Assembly (NCBI GenBank): GCA_018402615.1
Contig: JAGYIH010000001.1
Coordinates: 1-64,000, forward strand
DNA length: 64,000 bases
DNA from: Aquiluna sp.
GTDB lineage: Bacteria; Actinomycetota; Actinomycetes; Actinomycetales; Microbacteriaceae
Reading direction: 5' to 3'
In this document: in pieces, positions 32,658 to 41,099 of the stretch
Position numbering within the stretch: the first letter of the stretch is position 1
Layout of the letters: the number at the start of each line of letters is the position of its first letter
Program-made: the position numbers and the translations under genes
The notes under the pieces: model-generated
What the model saw: only the letters and a program-made list of their open reading frames with translations
Database searches by the model: none
Told to the model about the DNA's origin: nothing

Positions 32658-32697
32658 AAACGGGCCCGGGGATACCCCGAGCCCGCCAAGCTTTTTT
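32658..32697. terminator. Bidirectional intrinsic terminator between tsf and pyrH
   Basis: GGGCCCGGGG (32662-32671) pairs with CCCCGAGCCC (32675-32684) over ten positions with one G-U pair, extended by an outer C-G. On the minus strand it is followed by GTTTTGCTTTTT, on the plus strand by a run of six T at 32692-32697. On the minus strand it lies just after the tsf stop. Confidence 0.85.
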
Positions 32698-32705
32698 GTA
32701 AGTTG

Positions 32706-33533
32706 TTAGACGCCTACGCGCAACCGAACAAAGCCGGTCAACTTCAGACCAGCGGCCTCTGCCACCTTGCCAACCGATTGCTTGTTGTCCTTTGCGAAGT
32801 CCTGGTCCAAAAGACAGGTCTCCTTGAAAAAGCCAGTTACGCGACCTTCAACAATCTTGGCAAGGGCTGCCTCTGGCTTGCCCTCATTGCGTGCGGTCTC
32901 CTCGGCGATCTCGCGCTCCTTAGCGACGATCTCTGCTGGAACCTCATCACGAGACAGGTACTTCGGGCTAAATGCTGCGATGTGAACCGCTATGTCATGA
33001 GCGGTGTCCTTATCAGAACCTTCAAAACCCAATAGAACCCCAACCTGAGGAGGGAGGTCGCGACTGGTGCGGTGCATGTAGGAGTCAATGCCAGAGGCGC
33101 TGACGCTTTCCACCTTGCGAAGTTCAACCTTTTCACCCATTACTGCGGCCTGGTCAACGATTGCGTCCGCTACGGTCTGACCACCGAGGTTGGCGGCTAG
33201 TCCAGCCTCAACACTCTTTGCGCCTGCCGCTGCAATGGCATCCGCAACCTTGTCGGCCAGTGCAACAAAGTTCTCTGCCTTTGCAACGAAGTCAGTCTCG
33301 CAAGCCAGCTCAATAAGAGTTCCTGTGCCCGCGGTTACGCGCGCAACAACCAAACCGTTTGAAGTGGTTCGACCCTCACGCTTGGAAACACCCTTTAGAC
33401 CCTTGAGGCGCAAAACCTCAAATGCCCTTTCGATGTCGCCGTCGGCCTCATCAAGTGCGCCCTTGCAATCCATCATGCCAGCGCCGGACTTCTCACGAAG
33501 TACCTTTACGTCTGCTGCGGTGTAGTTGGCCAT
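32706..33533 (-). CDS. tsf: Translation elongation factor Ts
   Basis: A 275-residue nucleotide exchange factor for EF-Tu. The N-terminal UBA-like domain has VKVLREKSGAGMMDCKGALD, the core domain has GTLIELACETDFVAKAENFV, and the second subdomain includes DIAVHIAAFSPKYLSRDEVP. It ends GLKLTGFVRLRVGV, typical of actinobacteria. It begins 2 nt after the rpsB stop and is followed by a strong terminator. Confidence 0.97.
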   Translation of the reverse strand: MANYTAADVKVLREKSGAGMMDCKGALDEADGDIERAFEVLRLKGLKGVSKREGRTTSNGLVVARVTAGTGTLIELACETDFVAKAENFVALADKVADAIAAAGAKSVEAGLAANLGGQTVADAIVDQAAVMGEKVELRKVESVSASGIDSYMHRTSRDLPPQVGVLLGFEGSDKDTAHDIAVHIAAFSPKYLSRDEVPAEIVAKEREIAEETARNEGKPEAALAKIVEGRVTGFFKETCLLDQDFAKDNKQSVGKVAEAAGLKLTGFVRLRVGV

Positions 33534-33535
33534 GC

Positions 33536-34552
33536 TTAGGCACCCTTCTCTTCGGTCTTGACCTCTTCGGCTGCGACTTCGGCAGCAGGTTCTTCAACGA
33601 CTGGGGCTGGCTCTTCGGCAACTGCTGCTGGCTCTTCGGCAACTGGGGCTGGCTCTTTGACTAAAGCCTTGACTTTAGTCTTTGCTGGACCCTCAACCGG
33701 AGCCTTCACTTTAGCCTTGACGGGTGCCTCGACTGGCGTCTCGACTGGAGCGTCAACCGAAGGCTCGACAATGACAGTATCCGCAGCTGGTGCGGCGCTG
33801 CCCTGCTCCAGAAGCTCGCGCTCCCACTCAGCAAGTGGCTCAGCCTCTGCTTCATTACTCGAGTGACGAGCGATTAGGCCGTCTGCGGCTGCATCGGCGA
33901 TGACCTTGGTCAAAAGCTCGATAGAGCGAATGGCATCGTCGTTGCCTGGAATACCGATGGTGACATCATCTGGGTCACAGTTGGTGTCCAAAATTGCGAT
34001 TACTGGAATACCGAGCTTCTTGGCTTCGGTAATGGCCAGGTGCTCCTTATTGGTGTCTACCACCCAAAGTGCACTTGGAGTCTTGGTCATGTTTCGAATA
34101 CCACCCAGCGACTTCTCCAGCTTGTCGCGCTCGCGACGGAACATTAGAAGTTCCTTCTTGGTGAAGCTGGACTTAGAGGCGTCATTGAGATCCATGGCCT
34201 CCAGGTCCTTCATGCGCTGGATTCGCTTGTTAACGGTGTTGAAGTTGGTCAGAAGGCCACCCAACCAACGCTGGTTGATGAACGGCTGGCCAACACGAAG
34301 CGCCTCGGTGGAGACAACTTCCTGGGCCTGTTTCTTGGTGCCAACAAACATGATTGACCCACCGTTGGCGACGATGTCGCGAACAAAGTTGTAGGCCTGG
34401 TCTATGAATGCAACCGACTGCTGCAGGTCAATGATGTAGATGCCGGAGCGGTCGGTAAGGATGAATCGCTTCATCTTTGGGTTCCACCTGCGGGTCTGGT
34501 GACCGAAGTGGACACCCGCGTCCAGTAGCTGACGCATGGTAATAGTGGCCAA
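33536..34552 (-). CDS. rpsB: 30S ribosomal protein S2 with an extended acidic low-complexity tail
   Basis: 338 residues. The S2 core covers about 1-240 with [56 protein letters not shown], and [20 protein letters not shown] followed by NDDAIRSI. After that comes a tail of about 90 residues built from Glu, Ala, Pro, Val and Lys repeats ([40 protein letters not shown]). The start is a TTG at 34552, decided by AAAGGAG (34560-34566) 7 nt upstream; no ATG is suitably placed. A TATGCT-like -10 (34719-34724, minus strand) is the best promoter guess in the 247-nt gap shared with the divergent M23 gene. Confidence 0.96.
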   Translation of the reverse strand: MATITMRQLLDAGVHFGHQTRRWNPKMKRFILTDRSGIYIIDLQQSVAFIDQAYNFVRDIVANGGSIMFVGTKKQAQEVVSTEALRVGQPFINQRWLGGLLTNFNTVNKRIQRMKDLEAMDLNDASKSSFTKKELLMFRRERDKLEKSLGGIRNMTKTPSALWVVDTNKEHLAITEAKKLGIPVIAILDTNCDPDDVTIGIPGNDDAIRSIELLTKVIADAAADGLIARHSSNEAEAEPLAEWERELLEQGSAAPAADTVIVEPSVDAPVETPVEAPVKAKVKAPVEGPAKTKVKALVKEPAPVAEEPAAVAEEPAPVVEEPAAEVAAEEVKTEEKGA

Positions 34553-34799
34553 GATGGCTCTCCTTTGGGCGCAGCAGCACCCGATCAGTTATTTGGTCAT
34601 GCGGTTTGCATAACCCCTGGCATTCCACTCCTAAACACCCAACCGAAGCTGGGACTGACGTTTACGAGTTTGTTGGAACACGCGAATTCGGCCTGAGACC
34701 TGCTCAGACCGTGGTTTGAGCATACCAGCCAAAGGGCGGGTTATCCACTAGTTTTTTTGCACTCCAAAACGATTTTTCACCCAGCTAAAGACTGGTTCA

Positions 34800-35273
34800 A
34801 TGATGAAATTACTCGCAGTACTCGTGCTTTTATTTAGCTATCAGGTACCGGCACCTGAAATCATTGCCAAGCCGGTGCCATTCACATCCGCGAGCATTCA
34901 AGATCACTTTGTCGCTCCGCTCTGGAAAATGGGGTCCGGCCACCGCGGCATTGACCTTGCCATTGACCCCTTGAGCCCAATTGTTTCGCCCTTTGAGGGC
35001 GAGGTTTTCTTTAGCGGGAGGGTGGTGAACCGCAACGTCGTCACCGTAGTTTCAAATACTGGCCTGAAGGCCAGTTTTGAGCCGCTATGTGGGATTCTTG
35101 GGCAGGGGGAAATCGTTTCAAAAGATCAAACAATTGGCTTTTACTGCGATGGAGATGAGAACTACGAGGCACACTGCGAATATTGCCTGCACTTTTCAAT
35201 GCGCAACGAGCACGGCTATCTGAACCCACTTCTTTTTTATGGGCTCCTCAGCCCACCCAGGCTCGTCGGTTAG
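34800..35273 (+). CDS. Secreted M23-family peptidase-like protein with an altered HxH motif
   Basis: 157 residues with a short signal sequence (MMKLLAVLVLLFSYQVPAPE) and a LytM/M23 domain. The first zinc motif is seen as HRGIDLAIDPLSPIVSPFEG. The second motif, usually HxH, reads CLHF here: the first His is Cys, with only the second kept in EYCLHFSMRNEHGYLNPLLF. Family relatives next to rpsB in actinobacteria can show the same substitution, so it may be an ancestral variant. It could be inactive or a regulator of another hydrolase. Its stop interlocks with that of convergent xerC (TTAG, 35270-35273). Confidence 0.8.
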   Translation: MMKLLAVLVLLFSYQVPAPEIIAKPVPFTSASIQDHFVAPLWKMGSGHRGIDLAIDPLSPIVSPFEGEVFFSGRVVNRNVVTVVSNTGLKASFEPLCGILGQGEIVSKDQTIGFYCDGDENYEAHCEYCLHFSMRNEHGYLNPLLFYGLLSPPRLVG

Positions 35274-36154
35274 GCCCTGGGGTGGGCCTGCTCAAAAGAG
35301 GCTCGTAGGCGCTCAACAGAGACGTGAGTGTAGATCTGGGTGGTACCCAAGGATGCGTGCCCCAGAATCTCTTGAACGGCTCGAAGATCAGCTCCGTGAT
35401 CCAGTAGATGCGTTGCCGCAGAGTGCCGCAAGGTGTGAGGACCAGCGCTGCCGGTTGGCGTTTTTGCAAGTTCATTTGCAACCAGTGAGTACAGCTGTCG
35501 AACCCCAACCTTTTTACCCCTGGTTGAAATCAACAGCGAATCGCTCAGACCCAAATCGATGGTTGGTCTCCCCTTGGTGATCCAGGCTTCAATTGCTACC
35601 TGCGCAGATTGCCCATAGGGCAGCATCCGCTCCTTATTTCCCTTACCCAAAACTCGCAGCAGTCTTCTCGAAAAATCAATGTCCGACACCCTCAACGAAG
35701 CTAGCTCACTTACTCGCATGCCCGTCGAATAGAGGAGCTCGAACGCACACCAGCGCATCAGCTCCACGGCCCCACCCTCCAAAGCCGCCTTCTCTAAATC
35801 TGCTAGAAGTCCATCGAGCGAGCTTTCCGAAGCAACCTTGGGCAATGTTCGATCTAGCTTTGGTGTTTTTAGTTTCAGCCCGGGATCTTCGTCTATTAAC
35901 TCCCGCTCAAAGAGCCAGCCGGTGAAGGCACGAATCGATGAGGTCTTGCGAGCAAGCGTGCTCTTTGAAGAACCCGCCTCGGCCTGCTTATAAAGCCAGT
36001 TGCGCAGTGCCTCTAGATCAAGTTCGGTCTTGCCTGTTTTTTGAAAATCTAAAAAGTCGGCCACATCCCTGACGTAGGCCTTTTGAGTATTCTCGCTGGT
36101 TCCGCGCGCAGCAAGCCAGCGACCGAACGATGACAGTTCCCGCGCTAGATCCAT
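35270..36154 (-). CDS. xerC: Tyrosine recombinase XerC-like
   Basis: About 294 residues from ATG 36154. It resolves chromosome dimers at dif together with XerD. The SAM-like N-terminal core-binding domain is followed by a complete active site: Arg in STGMRVSELASLR, Lys in GKGNKERMLP, His and Arg in HTLRHSAATHLL, His in LGHASLGTTQIYTH and the nucleophile Tyr in the same motif. An upstream GTG at 36199 overlaps the dprA stop (TAGTG) and would add 15 residues; the ATG fits the family N terminus (LARELSSFGRWLAARGTSEN) better. The dprA-xerC order is typical for the phylum. Confidence 0.92.
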   Translation of the reverse strand: MDLARELSSFGRWLAARGTSENTQKAYVRDVADFLDFQKTGKTELDLEALRNWLYKQAEAGSSKSTLARKTSSIRAFTGWLFERELIDEDPGLKLKTPKLDRTLPKVASESSLDGLLADLEKAALEGGAVELMRWCAFELLYSTGMRVSELASLRVSDIDFSRRLLRVLGKGNKERMLPYGQSAQVAIEAWITKGRPTIDLGLSDSLLISTRGKKVGVRQLYSLVANELAKTPTGSAGPHTLRHSAATHLLDHGADLRAVQEILGHASLGTTQIYTHVSVERLRASFEQAHPRA

Positions 36155-36198
36155 ACCCTGAACAATAATCTCCAGATCAAAAAAACGGATGGCGCGCA

Positions 36199-37267
36199 CT
36201 ACCTAGCTTGCAAACCCACCTCGGGTTTTGAGTTCTGGCCGTCAAGTTCAAGTCCTCTGAGTTCAGCTATCACCTCGTCAATTCGCAGCCCTGATTCGCT
36301 AGCAATTTCCTCGACGCCCCTCTTTCCTTCCCGCATGGCGTCCAGCACTCTTTTTCGCACCGTCGTCGGCTCAAGATTCACGCTGCGACCCAACTGGTAG
36401 GGCTTGGCAAGACCCTCCTGAATCATCGCGTTTGAACCCTGCGAAGCCTTATCAGACCAGGCACCCGGGACCGCGAACACCTCTCGCCCCAGCATTCGAG
36501 CTGAGTTGGCGGTATTTCTCGAACCTGAGCGGTATGCAGCCTGAACCACAAATAGTTCGCTTGCAGCCGCCGCAATCAGTCGGTTGCGCTGGAGAAATCT
36601 AAATCTGGTTGGTGAGGTGCCGGGTGCAAGTTCCGAAACCAGGGCTCCTCCCGCCCGAACCATTTCGTGAAACAACGACCAGTTGTCAAGCGGGTAGGCA
36701 CGATCGATGCCGCCGGCCATAAAGGCAACCGTGGGCAGCCCGTAATCCAGAGCGGCTCGATGGGCTGCAGCATCTATGCCCTTTGCACCGCCAGAGACCA
36801 CCGGCGGTTCAGTAGCCGCACACAGTTTTGAGGTGTTGTTTAGCCTTGGGCCGATGGCTCTCGGGTTCCCACCACCCCAACAAACGCGTTCTAATGCGCA
36901 GCTGTGCAATACCCACAACGAGATATGGTGCATGGTGGCCAAGATCCATAAATTTCGCCGAAAGATTTGGTAGCTGGTCAAAGAAGACGGGCTTGGCGCC
37001 CCAGCGGATTGCTCTTTCGATGGTTGCCTGCAGGTCAATATCTTTTTGACGTAGCTCAAAACGCTCAATCAGTGCAGGCAGGTTGCCGAGCTGTTCGGGA
37101 TAAAAGGTATTGAGGTATTCGGCCACGTGTTTGCGAGTTGTGGGGTGAAAGATTCGAAGTGCTATCTCGGGACCAAAGTTTTCAAAGATTAAATGCCCGA
37201 GAGAATCCCCCGGCTCCGAAAGCATGGAATAACGAATTACTAGTTTTTGCTGCTCGCTGATCTGCAT
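36199..37267 (-). pseudogene. dprA: DNA-processing protein A, frame broken in the middle
   Basis: DprA loads RecA on incoming single strands during natural transformation. The N-terminal part is in frame from ATG 37267 (MQISEQQKLVIRYSMLSEPG), chosen for a perfect AAGGAGG 5 nt upstream. It runs to HHAPYLVVGIAQLRI. The conserved VGVVGTREPSA is then found in a second frame near 36860-36895, and SGGAKGIDAAAHRAALDYGL, FLQRNRLIAAAASELFVVQA and the C-terminal winged-helix-like part continue cleanly in a third frame to the stop. At least two indels in about 70 bases (36840-36910) separate the halves. The summed length, about 355 codons, is normal. Either a local sequence error or a recent inactivation. 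Confidence 0.85.
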
Positions 37268-37268
37268 G

Positions 37269-37289
37269 ATCGCCTCCTTGAGAGGCGAT
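37269..37289 (-). promoter_or_regulatory. Perfect 8-bp hairpin overlapping the dprA ribosome-binding site
   Basis: On the minus strand ATCGCCTC and GAGGCGAT pair perfectly around a 5-nt loop, ending one base before the dprA ATG. The Shine-Dalgarno AAGGAGG (37273-37279) is partly in the loop and partly in the 3' arm. If formed in mRNA it would restrict ribosome access; it could instead be a repressor site. Confidence 0.45.
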
Positions 37290-37340
37290 AGTCGCAAATT
37301 AGACCAAATTATTGGGCGGTAAACCTACATCTGTGGATAA

Positions 37341-37670
37341 CTAGGGCTGATCCCCAACCGCCAACTCTTCGGGAATCTCAATTTCCTGGTTGCCGATCTC
37401 CTCGACGTTTACATCCTTGAAGGTCATCACTTTGACCTGCTTCACAAACCTATCGGTGCGGTAGATGTCCCAAACCCAAACATCTTGCATCTCTAGTTCA
37501 AAGTAAAAATCAGTGGCCGTATCTATGCGCTTGAGCTCGACCTCATTAGCCAGGTAAAAGCGGCGCTCGGTCTCTATGACGTAGCGAAACATCTTTACGA
37601 CATCGCGGTATTCGCGATAGAGAGCTAGCTCTTGATCTCTGTCGTAGTCTTCAAACTCGTTCTCGTCCAT
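37341..37670 (-). CDS. DUF2469 family protein
   Basis: A 109-residue acidic actinobacterial protein of unknown function. Family features are the acidic start, then ALYREYRDVVKMFRYVIETE, RRFYLANEVEL, and DVWVWDIYRTDRFVKQVKVM with TFKDVNVEEI. It is found almost always between rnhB and yraN/comM; here rnhB is upstream as expected, but dprA follows directly, with neither yraN nor comM. Confidence 0.92.
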   Translation of the reverse strand: MDENEFEDYDRDQELALYREYRDVVKMFRYVIETERRFYLANEVELKRIDTATDFYFELEMQDVWVWDIYRTDRFVKQVKVMTFKDVNVEEIGNQEIEIPEELAVGDQP

Positions 37671-37689
37671 GTGCTCTGAAGTCTAAACC

Positions 37690-38322
37690 TCAAAAAAGCA
37701 AAAGATCCTCTGGAAGGATTTTTGTTAGCCAACTCTTTCGATGTTCCGAAACCGGACCCAGCTCGCGTATTGCGGCTATGTGCTTCTCGCTTGCGTAGCC
37801 CTTGTTTTCCTCCCAGCCAAATCCTGGGTAGATCTTCGCAAGCTCAACCATCAGGCGATCTCTTGCAACCTTGGCAGAAATGGCTGCTGCCGCGACACTG
37901 CCGCAGTCGCGATCCGCCTTAGTGCGCAACACCACCGGGATTCCCACTTCAGATAGAAAATTTTGCGAACCGTCCAACAAAATCACCGGATTTGCAAAGC
38001 CAATGTCATTCAGGGTTTGACTCACCGCAAGCCTTAGGGCAGGCATTATGCCCTTTTGGTCGACCACCTCAGCCTGCGTAATTCCCACCCTGGCCTCGCC
38101 CCAGTTGGCCACCTCCTGGGCCAATACCGAGCGCTTGGCCTCCGGAATCAATTTGGAATCACGAAGCGAAGCGGGCATACCGGACAACATATCTGCCGTC
38201 AGGAAAAAAGCGCCCGAGGCCACCGGCCCCGCGAGCGCTCCCCTGCCAACCTCGTCGATACCAATTACGACATCGTGTTTCTCGAGCAGCTCGCGCTCAA
38301 GATCAAGGCTTGGGTACGCCAC
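37690..38322 (-). CDS. rnhB: Ribonuclease HII
   Basis: About 210 residues. It removes RNA from RNA-DNA hybrids and misincorporated ribonucleotides. The first acidic residues are in VIGIDEVGRGALAGPVASGA; further motifs are SLRDSKLIPEAKR, VILLDGSQNFLSEVGIPVVL with an acidic residue, and SVAAAAISAKVARDRLMVEL. The start is GTG 38322 (a TTG one codon earlier is possible), inside the end of lepB, giving an overlap of about 20 nt. Confidence 0.94.
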   Translation of the reverse strand: MAYPSLDLERELLEKHDVVIGIDEVGRGALAGPVASGAFFLTADMLSGMPASLRDSKLIPEAKRSVLAQEVANWGEARVGITQAEVVDQKGIMPALRLAVSQTLNDIGFANPVILLDGSQNFLSEVGIPVVLRTKADRDCGSVAAAAISAKVARDRLMVELAKIYPGFGWEENKGYASEKHIAAIRELGPVSEHRKSWLTKILPEDLLLF

Positions 38323-39052
38323 CAAAAACCTCTGGATAGTTATCCAAGAAGGTCCAGTTATCGACGGGCCAAGAAATTACCAGAGCCCTACCAACGACGA
38401 TGCTCTTCGGAACAAAACCCTTTGTTGGCAGATCCTGGTGATACCTCGAGTCCGTTGAATTTGGCCTGTTATCACCCATTACCCAGTACTGGCCCTCGGG
38501 AACCTCAACACTGAACTCAATCTCTGATGGATTCACGCCCGGCTTTAGGTAGACCTCATCGATCCCAACGCCATTGACCATAATCCGGCCATCATCATCG
38601 CAGCAGGTGACGACATCTCCGGGCAAGCCAATCACTCGCTTTACCAGGTGCTCTGCCGAGTCCGGAGCTGTGATACCAAAGGTTCCAAGAACAAAGTCGC
38701 TGAGTTCCTCTAAGACCGGCTTTTCGGAGGTGGGAACCGCCCCCAACCAGCCACCCGGGTCCTTGAACACGATAATGTCGCCACGCTCAACACCTATTGA
38801 GTCCGGAACCAAGACGTTGACGATTATTCGATCATTTATCTGGAGGGTGTCAAGCATTGAGCCAGAGGGGATGTAAAAGCTTCGAATCAGAAAAGCCTTG
38901 ATGACGACGGAGAGAATTAGCGCGGCACCAACAATGATCACTAAATCGATCAGAAAAGAGGCTAGCGGATTCCTTCGAAATCGCTTCAGGCCGCGAGAGA
39001 GCCTCGAAATGGGGGAATTGCTTCGAGGTCTTAACTCGCCGGCCTCAGACAT
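38303..39052 (-). CDS. lepB: Signal peptidase I
   Basis: A 249-residue membrane-anchored protease that cleaves signal peptides. An N-terminal basic segment precedes one helix (FLIDLVIIVGAALILSVVIK). The catalytic Ser65 is in FYIPSGSMLDTLQINDRIIV and the general base Lys138 in HLVKRVIGLPGDVV; box E is GDNRPNSTDSRYHQDLPTKG. It lies between rplS and rnhB, as usual in actinobacteria. Confidence 0.95.
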   Translation of the reverse strand: MSEAGELRPRSNSPISRLSRGLKRFRRNPLASFLIDLVIIVGAALILSVVIKAFLIRSFYIPSGSMLDTLQINDRIIVNVLVPDSIGVERGDIIVFKDPGGWLGAVPTSEKPVLEELSDFVLGTFGITAPDSAEHLVKRVIGLPGDVVTCCDDDGRIMVNGVGIDEVYLKPGVNPSEIEFSVEVPEGQYWVMGDNRPNSTDSRYHQDLPTKGFVPKSIVVGRALVISWPVDNWTFLDNYPEVFGGVPKP

Positions 39053-39078
39053 GGGTATCAGTCTAGTTTGGCGAAGGG

Positions 39079-39429
39079 TTATTCGTTGTCGCGCTTCTCG
39101 CGAATCTTTGCGGCCTTACCGCGAAGTGAACGAAGGTAGTAAAGCTTTGCACGTCGCACATCGCCCCTGGAAACAAGTTCGATCTTGTCTATCACTGGGG
39201 AGTGAAGTGGGAAAGTTCGCTCTACGCCAACCTGGAAGGAGACCTTTCGGACAATGAACGTCTCGCGGATGCCGTGGCCAGAACGAGCGATGACGATTCC
39301 CTGGAACACCTGAATACGGCTGCGGTTACCCTCCACGATGTTTACGTGGACCTTTACGGTGTCACCTGCGCGAAACTCAGGTAGGTCTGTCTTTAGGTTC
39401 TTGGCGTCTACAACGTCGAGAATGTGCAT
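39079..39429 (-). CDS. rplS: 50S ribosomal protein L19
   Basis: 116 residues with [40 protein letters not shown] and [20 protein letters not shown], followed by [20 protein letters not shown]. The ATG at 39429 is preceded by an AGGAAAG-type site. A 210-nt gap separates it from trmD upstream, unlike its tightly packed neighbours, which leaves room for a separate promoter and leader. Confidence 0.97.
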   Translation of the reverse strand: MHILDVVDAKNLKTDLPEFRAGDTVKVHVNIVEGNRSRIQVFQGIVIARSGHGIRETFIVRKVSFQVGVERTFPLHSPVIDKIELVSRGDVRRAKLYYLRSLRGKAAKIREKRDNE

Positions 39430-39500
39430 GATCTCTTCTTTCCTTTTGCACGCAGGTCAAAACGGCTAGCTAAAAAGTTTTTGTTCGTGCTCATGCTCCC

Positions 39501-39537
39501 CTGCGGCAGAGACCTTTGGGCACCGCAGAAGTCTGCC
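39501..39537 (-). promoter_or_regulatory. Possible structured leader upstream of rplS
   Basis: Two helices that would exclude each other can be drawn: CTGCGG/CCGCAG (39501-39506 with 39523-39528) and GGCAGA/TCTGCC (39505-39510 with 39532-39537). They lie about 75-110 nt before the rplS start in the 210-nt trmD-rplS gap. This is compatible with an attenuation-like leader but I do not recognise a known family. Confidence 0.25.
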
Positions 39538-39639
39538 ACAGTTCAGGGGTCATGGCAAGCGGGTAATGCAAGCCGTCTGGATAGCTGAGTCGAAATTACC
39601 TGGCCAATCCAATTAACGCAGAAACCACGGATTTATTGG

Positions 39640-40326
39640 CTAATCGAGTAGGTCCGGCCTGTTAGCCCTGGTTCTAATAACCTGCTGCTCGCCCCGCCAT
39701 TTTTCTATTTCAGCGTGGTGTCCTGAAAGTAAGACCTCGGGAACAGCCAGCCCTCTCCATACTGAAGGCTTGCTATAACTTGGGTATTCCAGCAATCCAT
39801 CGGAGTGAGATTCTTCAACAATGCTCTCCGAGTTGCCCATGAAGCCAGGCAATAGCCTGGTGATGGCCTCAATCATCACGATTGCAGCGACCTCCCCGCC
39901 ATTTAGGACGTAGTCGCCAATCGATACCTCACGAACCTCGGCAACCGTGCCGGCGTATTCAACAACCCGCTGGTCAATACCCTCATATCTGCCACAAGCA
40001 AATATCAGGTGCTCCTGAGTTGACAATTCCAGGGCCATGGCTTGGCTGAATGGCTCACCCGCTGGGGTGGTAAAGATAACGACCGGTCGGCTATTGGGTG
40101 GAATTACCTCATCGAGGGCATTGCCCCAAGGTTCCGCAAGCATGACCATGCCCGCTCCCCCTCCATAGGGTGAGTCGTCAACCGTCTTGTGCTTATCGGT
40201 AGTCCAGGACCTAAGGTCATGCGCACTGAAATCAATCAGGCCCTTGTCCCTGGCCTTGCCAAACAGAGATAGCTCTAGCGCCTTGAAGAAGTCGGGAAAG
40301 ATACTGATCGCATCAATTCGCATCAT
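39640..40326 (-). CDS. trmD: tRNA (guanine37-N1)-methyltransferase
   Basis: A 228-residue SPOUT enzyme that methylates G37 next to the anticodon and prevents frameshifting. It begins [20 protein letters not shown], with [38 protein letters not shown], and [20 protein letters not shown] as the knot region. It overlaps the end of rimM by 14 nt; the second ATG (40323) is an equally likely start. Confidence 0.96.
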   Translation of the reverse strand: MMRIDAISIFPDFFKALELSLFGKARDKGLIDFSAHDLRSWTTDKHKTVDDSPYGGGAGMVMLAEPWGNALDEVIPPNSRPVVIFTTPAGEPFSQAMALELSTQEHLIFACGRYEGIDQRVVEYAGTVAEVREVSIGDYVLNGGEVAAIVMIEAITRLLPGFMGNSESIVEESHSDGLLEYPSYSKPSVWRGLAVPEVLLSGHHAEIEKWRGEQQVIRTRANRPDLLD

Positions 40327-40882
40327 CTTCCTCTAACTCTTCAAATAGTCCACCCGGTGGTGTGACCTCAATCAAACCATTCTCGACATCAACCTGGGGA
40401 ACAAATGCCTTCACAAATGGCAATAGCACTTCCCTGCCCTCCAGCTGTATGACCAAGAGGTCTTGAGCTGGCAGATGATCAACCCGGACCAGGGTTCCGA
40501 TTTCTTTGCCTCCGCGGATTACCTTTAGGCCAACCAACTGGTGGTCATACCAGGCCTCGGGCTCTGGGGAAACGGCGTCAAGCGGTTGGTCAATAAGCAA
40601 TATCGCCTTGATTAGACCCTCAGCACCCTCGCGGTCTGAAATGCCCTCTAGAAACAAAACCGGAGTTGTGTTGTACCACTTCAGCTCGGCTACGGTAACG
40701 GTCTTTCCAAACCACGGAGATTCCTCCGGAACCTGCAGCTGAAGTACGGCGCCCTTCGTGAAGCGCTCCTTCGGGGAATCGGTATAAAGCTCAAGTTTGA
40801 TAGCACCCTTTAGACCGTGCGCCTTTAGCAGACGGCCCACCCGGAGCTTGGTGGAGCTAGAAATCGGTATCCACCACGTCAA
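40313..40882 (-). CDS. rimM: 16S rRNA processing protein RimM
   Basis: About 189 residues. It assists 30S head assembly by binding S19. The N-terminal barrel begins [20 protein letters not shown], and the PRC-like C-terminal domain has [20 protein letters not shown] and [20 protein letters not shown]. The start is hard to place: the TTG at 40882 is used here, inside the upstream KH gene; no in-frame ATG lies close before KLRVGR. The acidic end FEELEEDD overlaps trmD. Confidence 0.9.
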   Translation of the reverse strand: MTWWIPISSSTKLRVGRLLKAHGLKGAIKLELYTDSPKERFTKGAVLQLQVPEESPWFGKTVTVAELKWYNTTPVLFLEGISDREGAEGLIKAILLIDQPLDAVSPEPEAWYDHQLVGLKVIRGGKEIGTLVRVDHLPAQDLLVIQLEGREVLLPFVKAFVPQVDVENGLIEVTPPGGLFEELEEDDAN

Positions 40883-41093
40883 CTCGAACGCGCTTGCCAT
40901 CGGCAAGGGCATTCACAACTGTTCTCAGTGCGGTGGCAGTTCTGCCGTTTTTGCCAATGACTCGACCAAGGTCATCTGGGTGCACACGCACCTCCAGCAG
41001 TTCGCCCGAACCAGCGTTGCGAACAGCAACGGTGGCATCATCTGGATTGTTCACAATCGCACGAACGAGATACTGAAGGGTTGCCTGCAACAT
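40857..41093 (-). CDS. KH-domain RNA-binding protein (KhpA-like)
   Basis: 78 residues with one KH domain: LVRAIVNNPDDATVAVRNAG, then VHPDDLGRVIGKNGRTATAL, which contains the GxxG loop GKNG, and [19 protein letters not shown]. KhpA-type proteins bind many RNAs and work with KhpB in cell division control in Firmicutes. The place between rpsP and rimM is standard. It starts 6 nt after the restored rpsP stop. Confidence 0.93.
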   Translation of the reverse strand: MLQATLQYLVRAIVNNPDDATVAVRNAGSGELLEVRVHPDDLGRVIGKNGRTATALRTVVNALADGKRVRVDVVDTDF

Positions 41094-41099
41094 GGTTTG

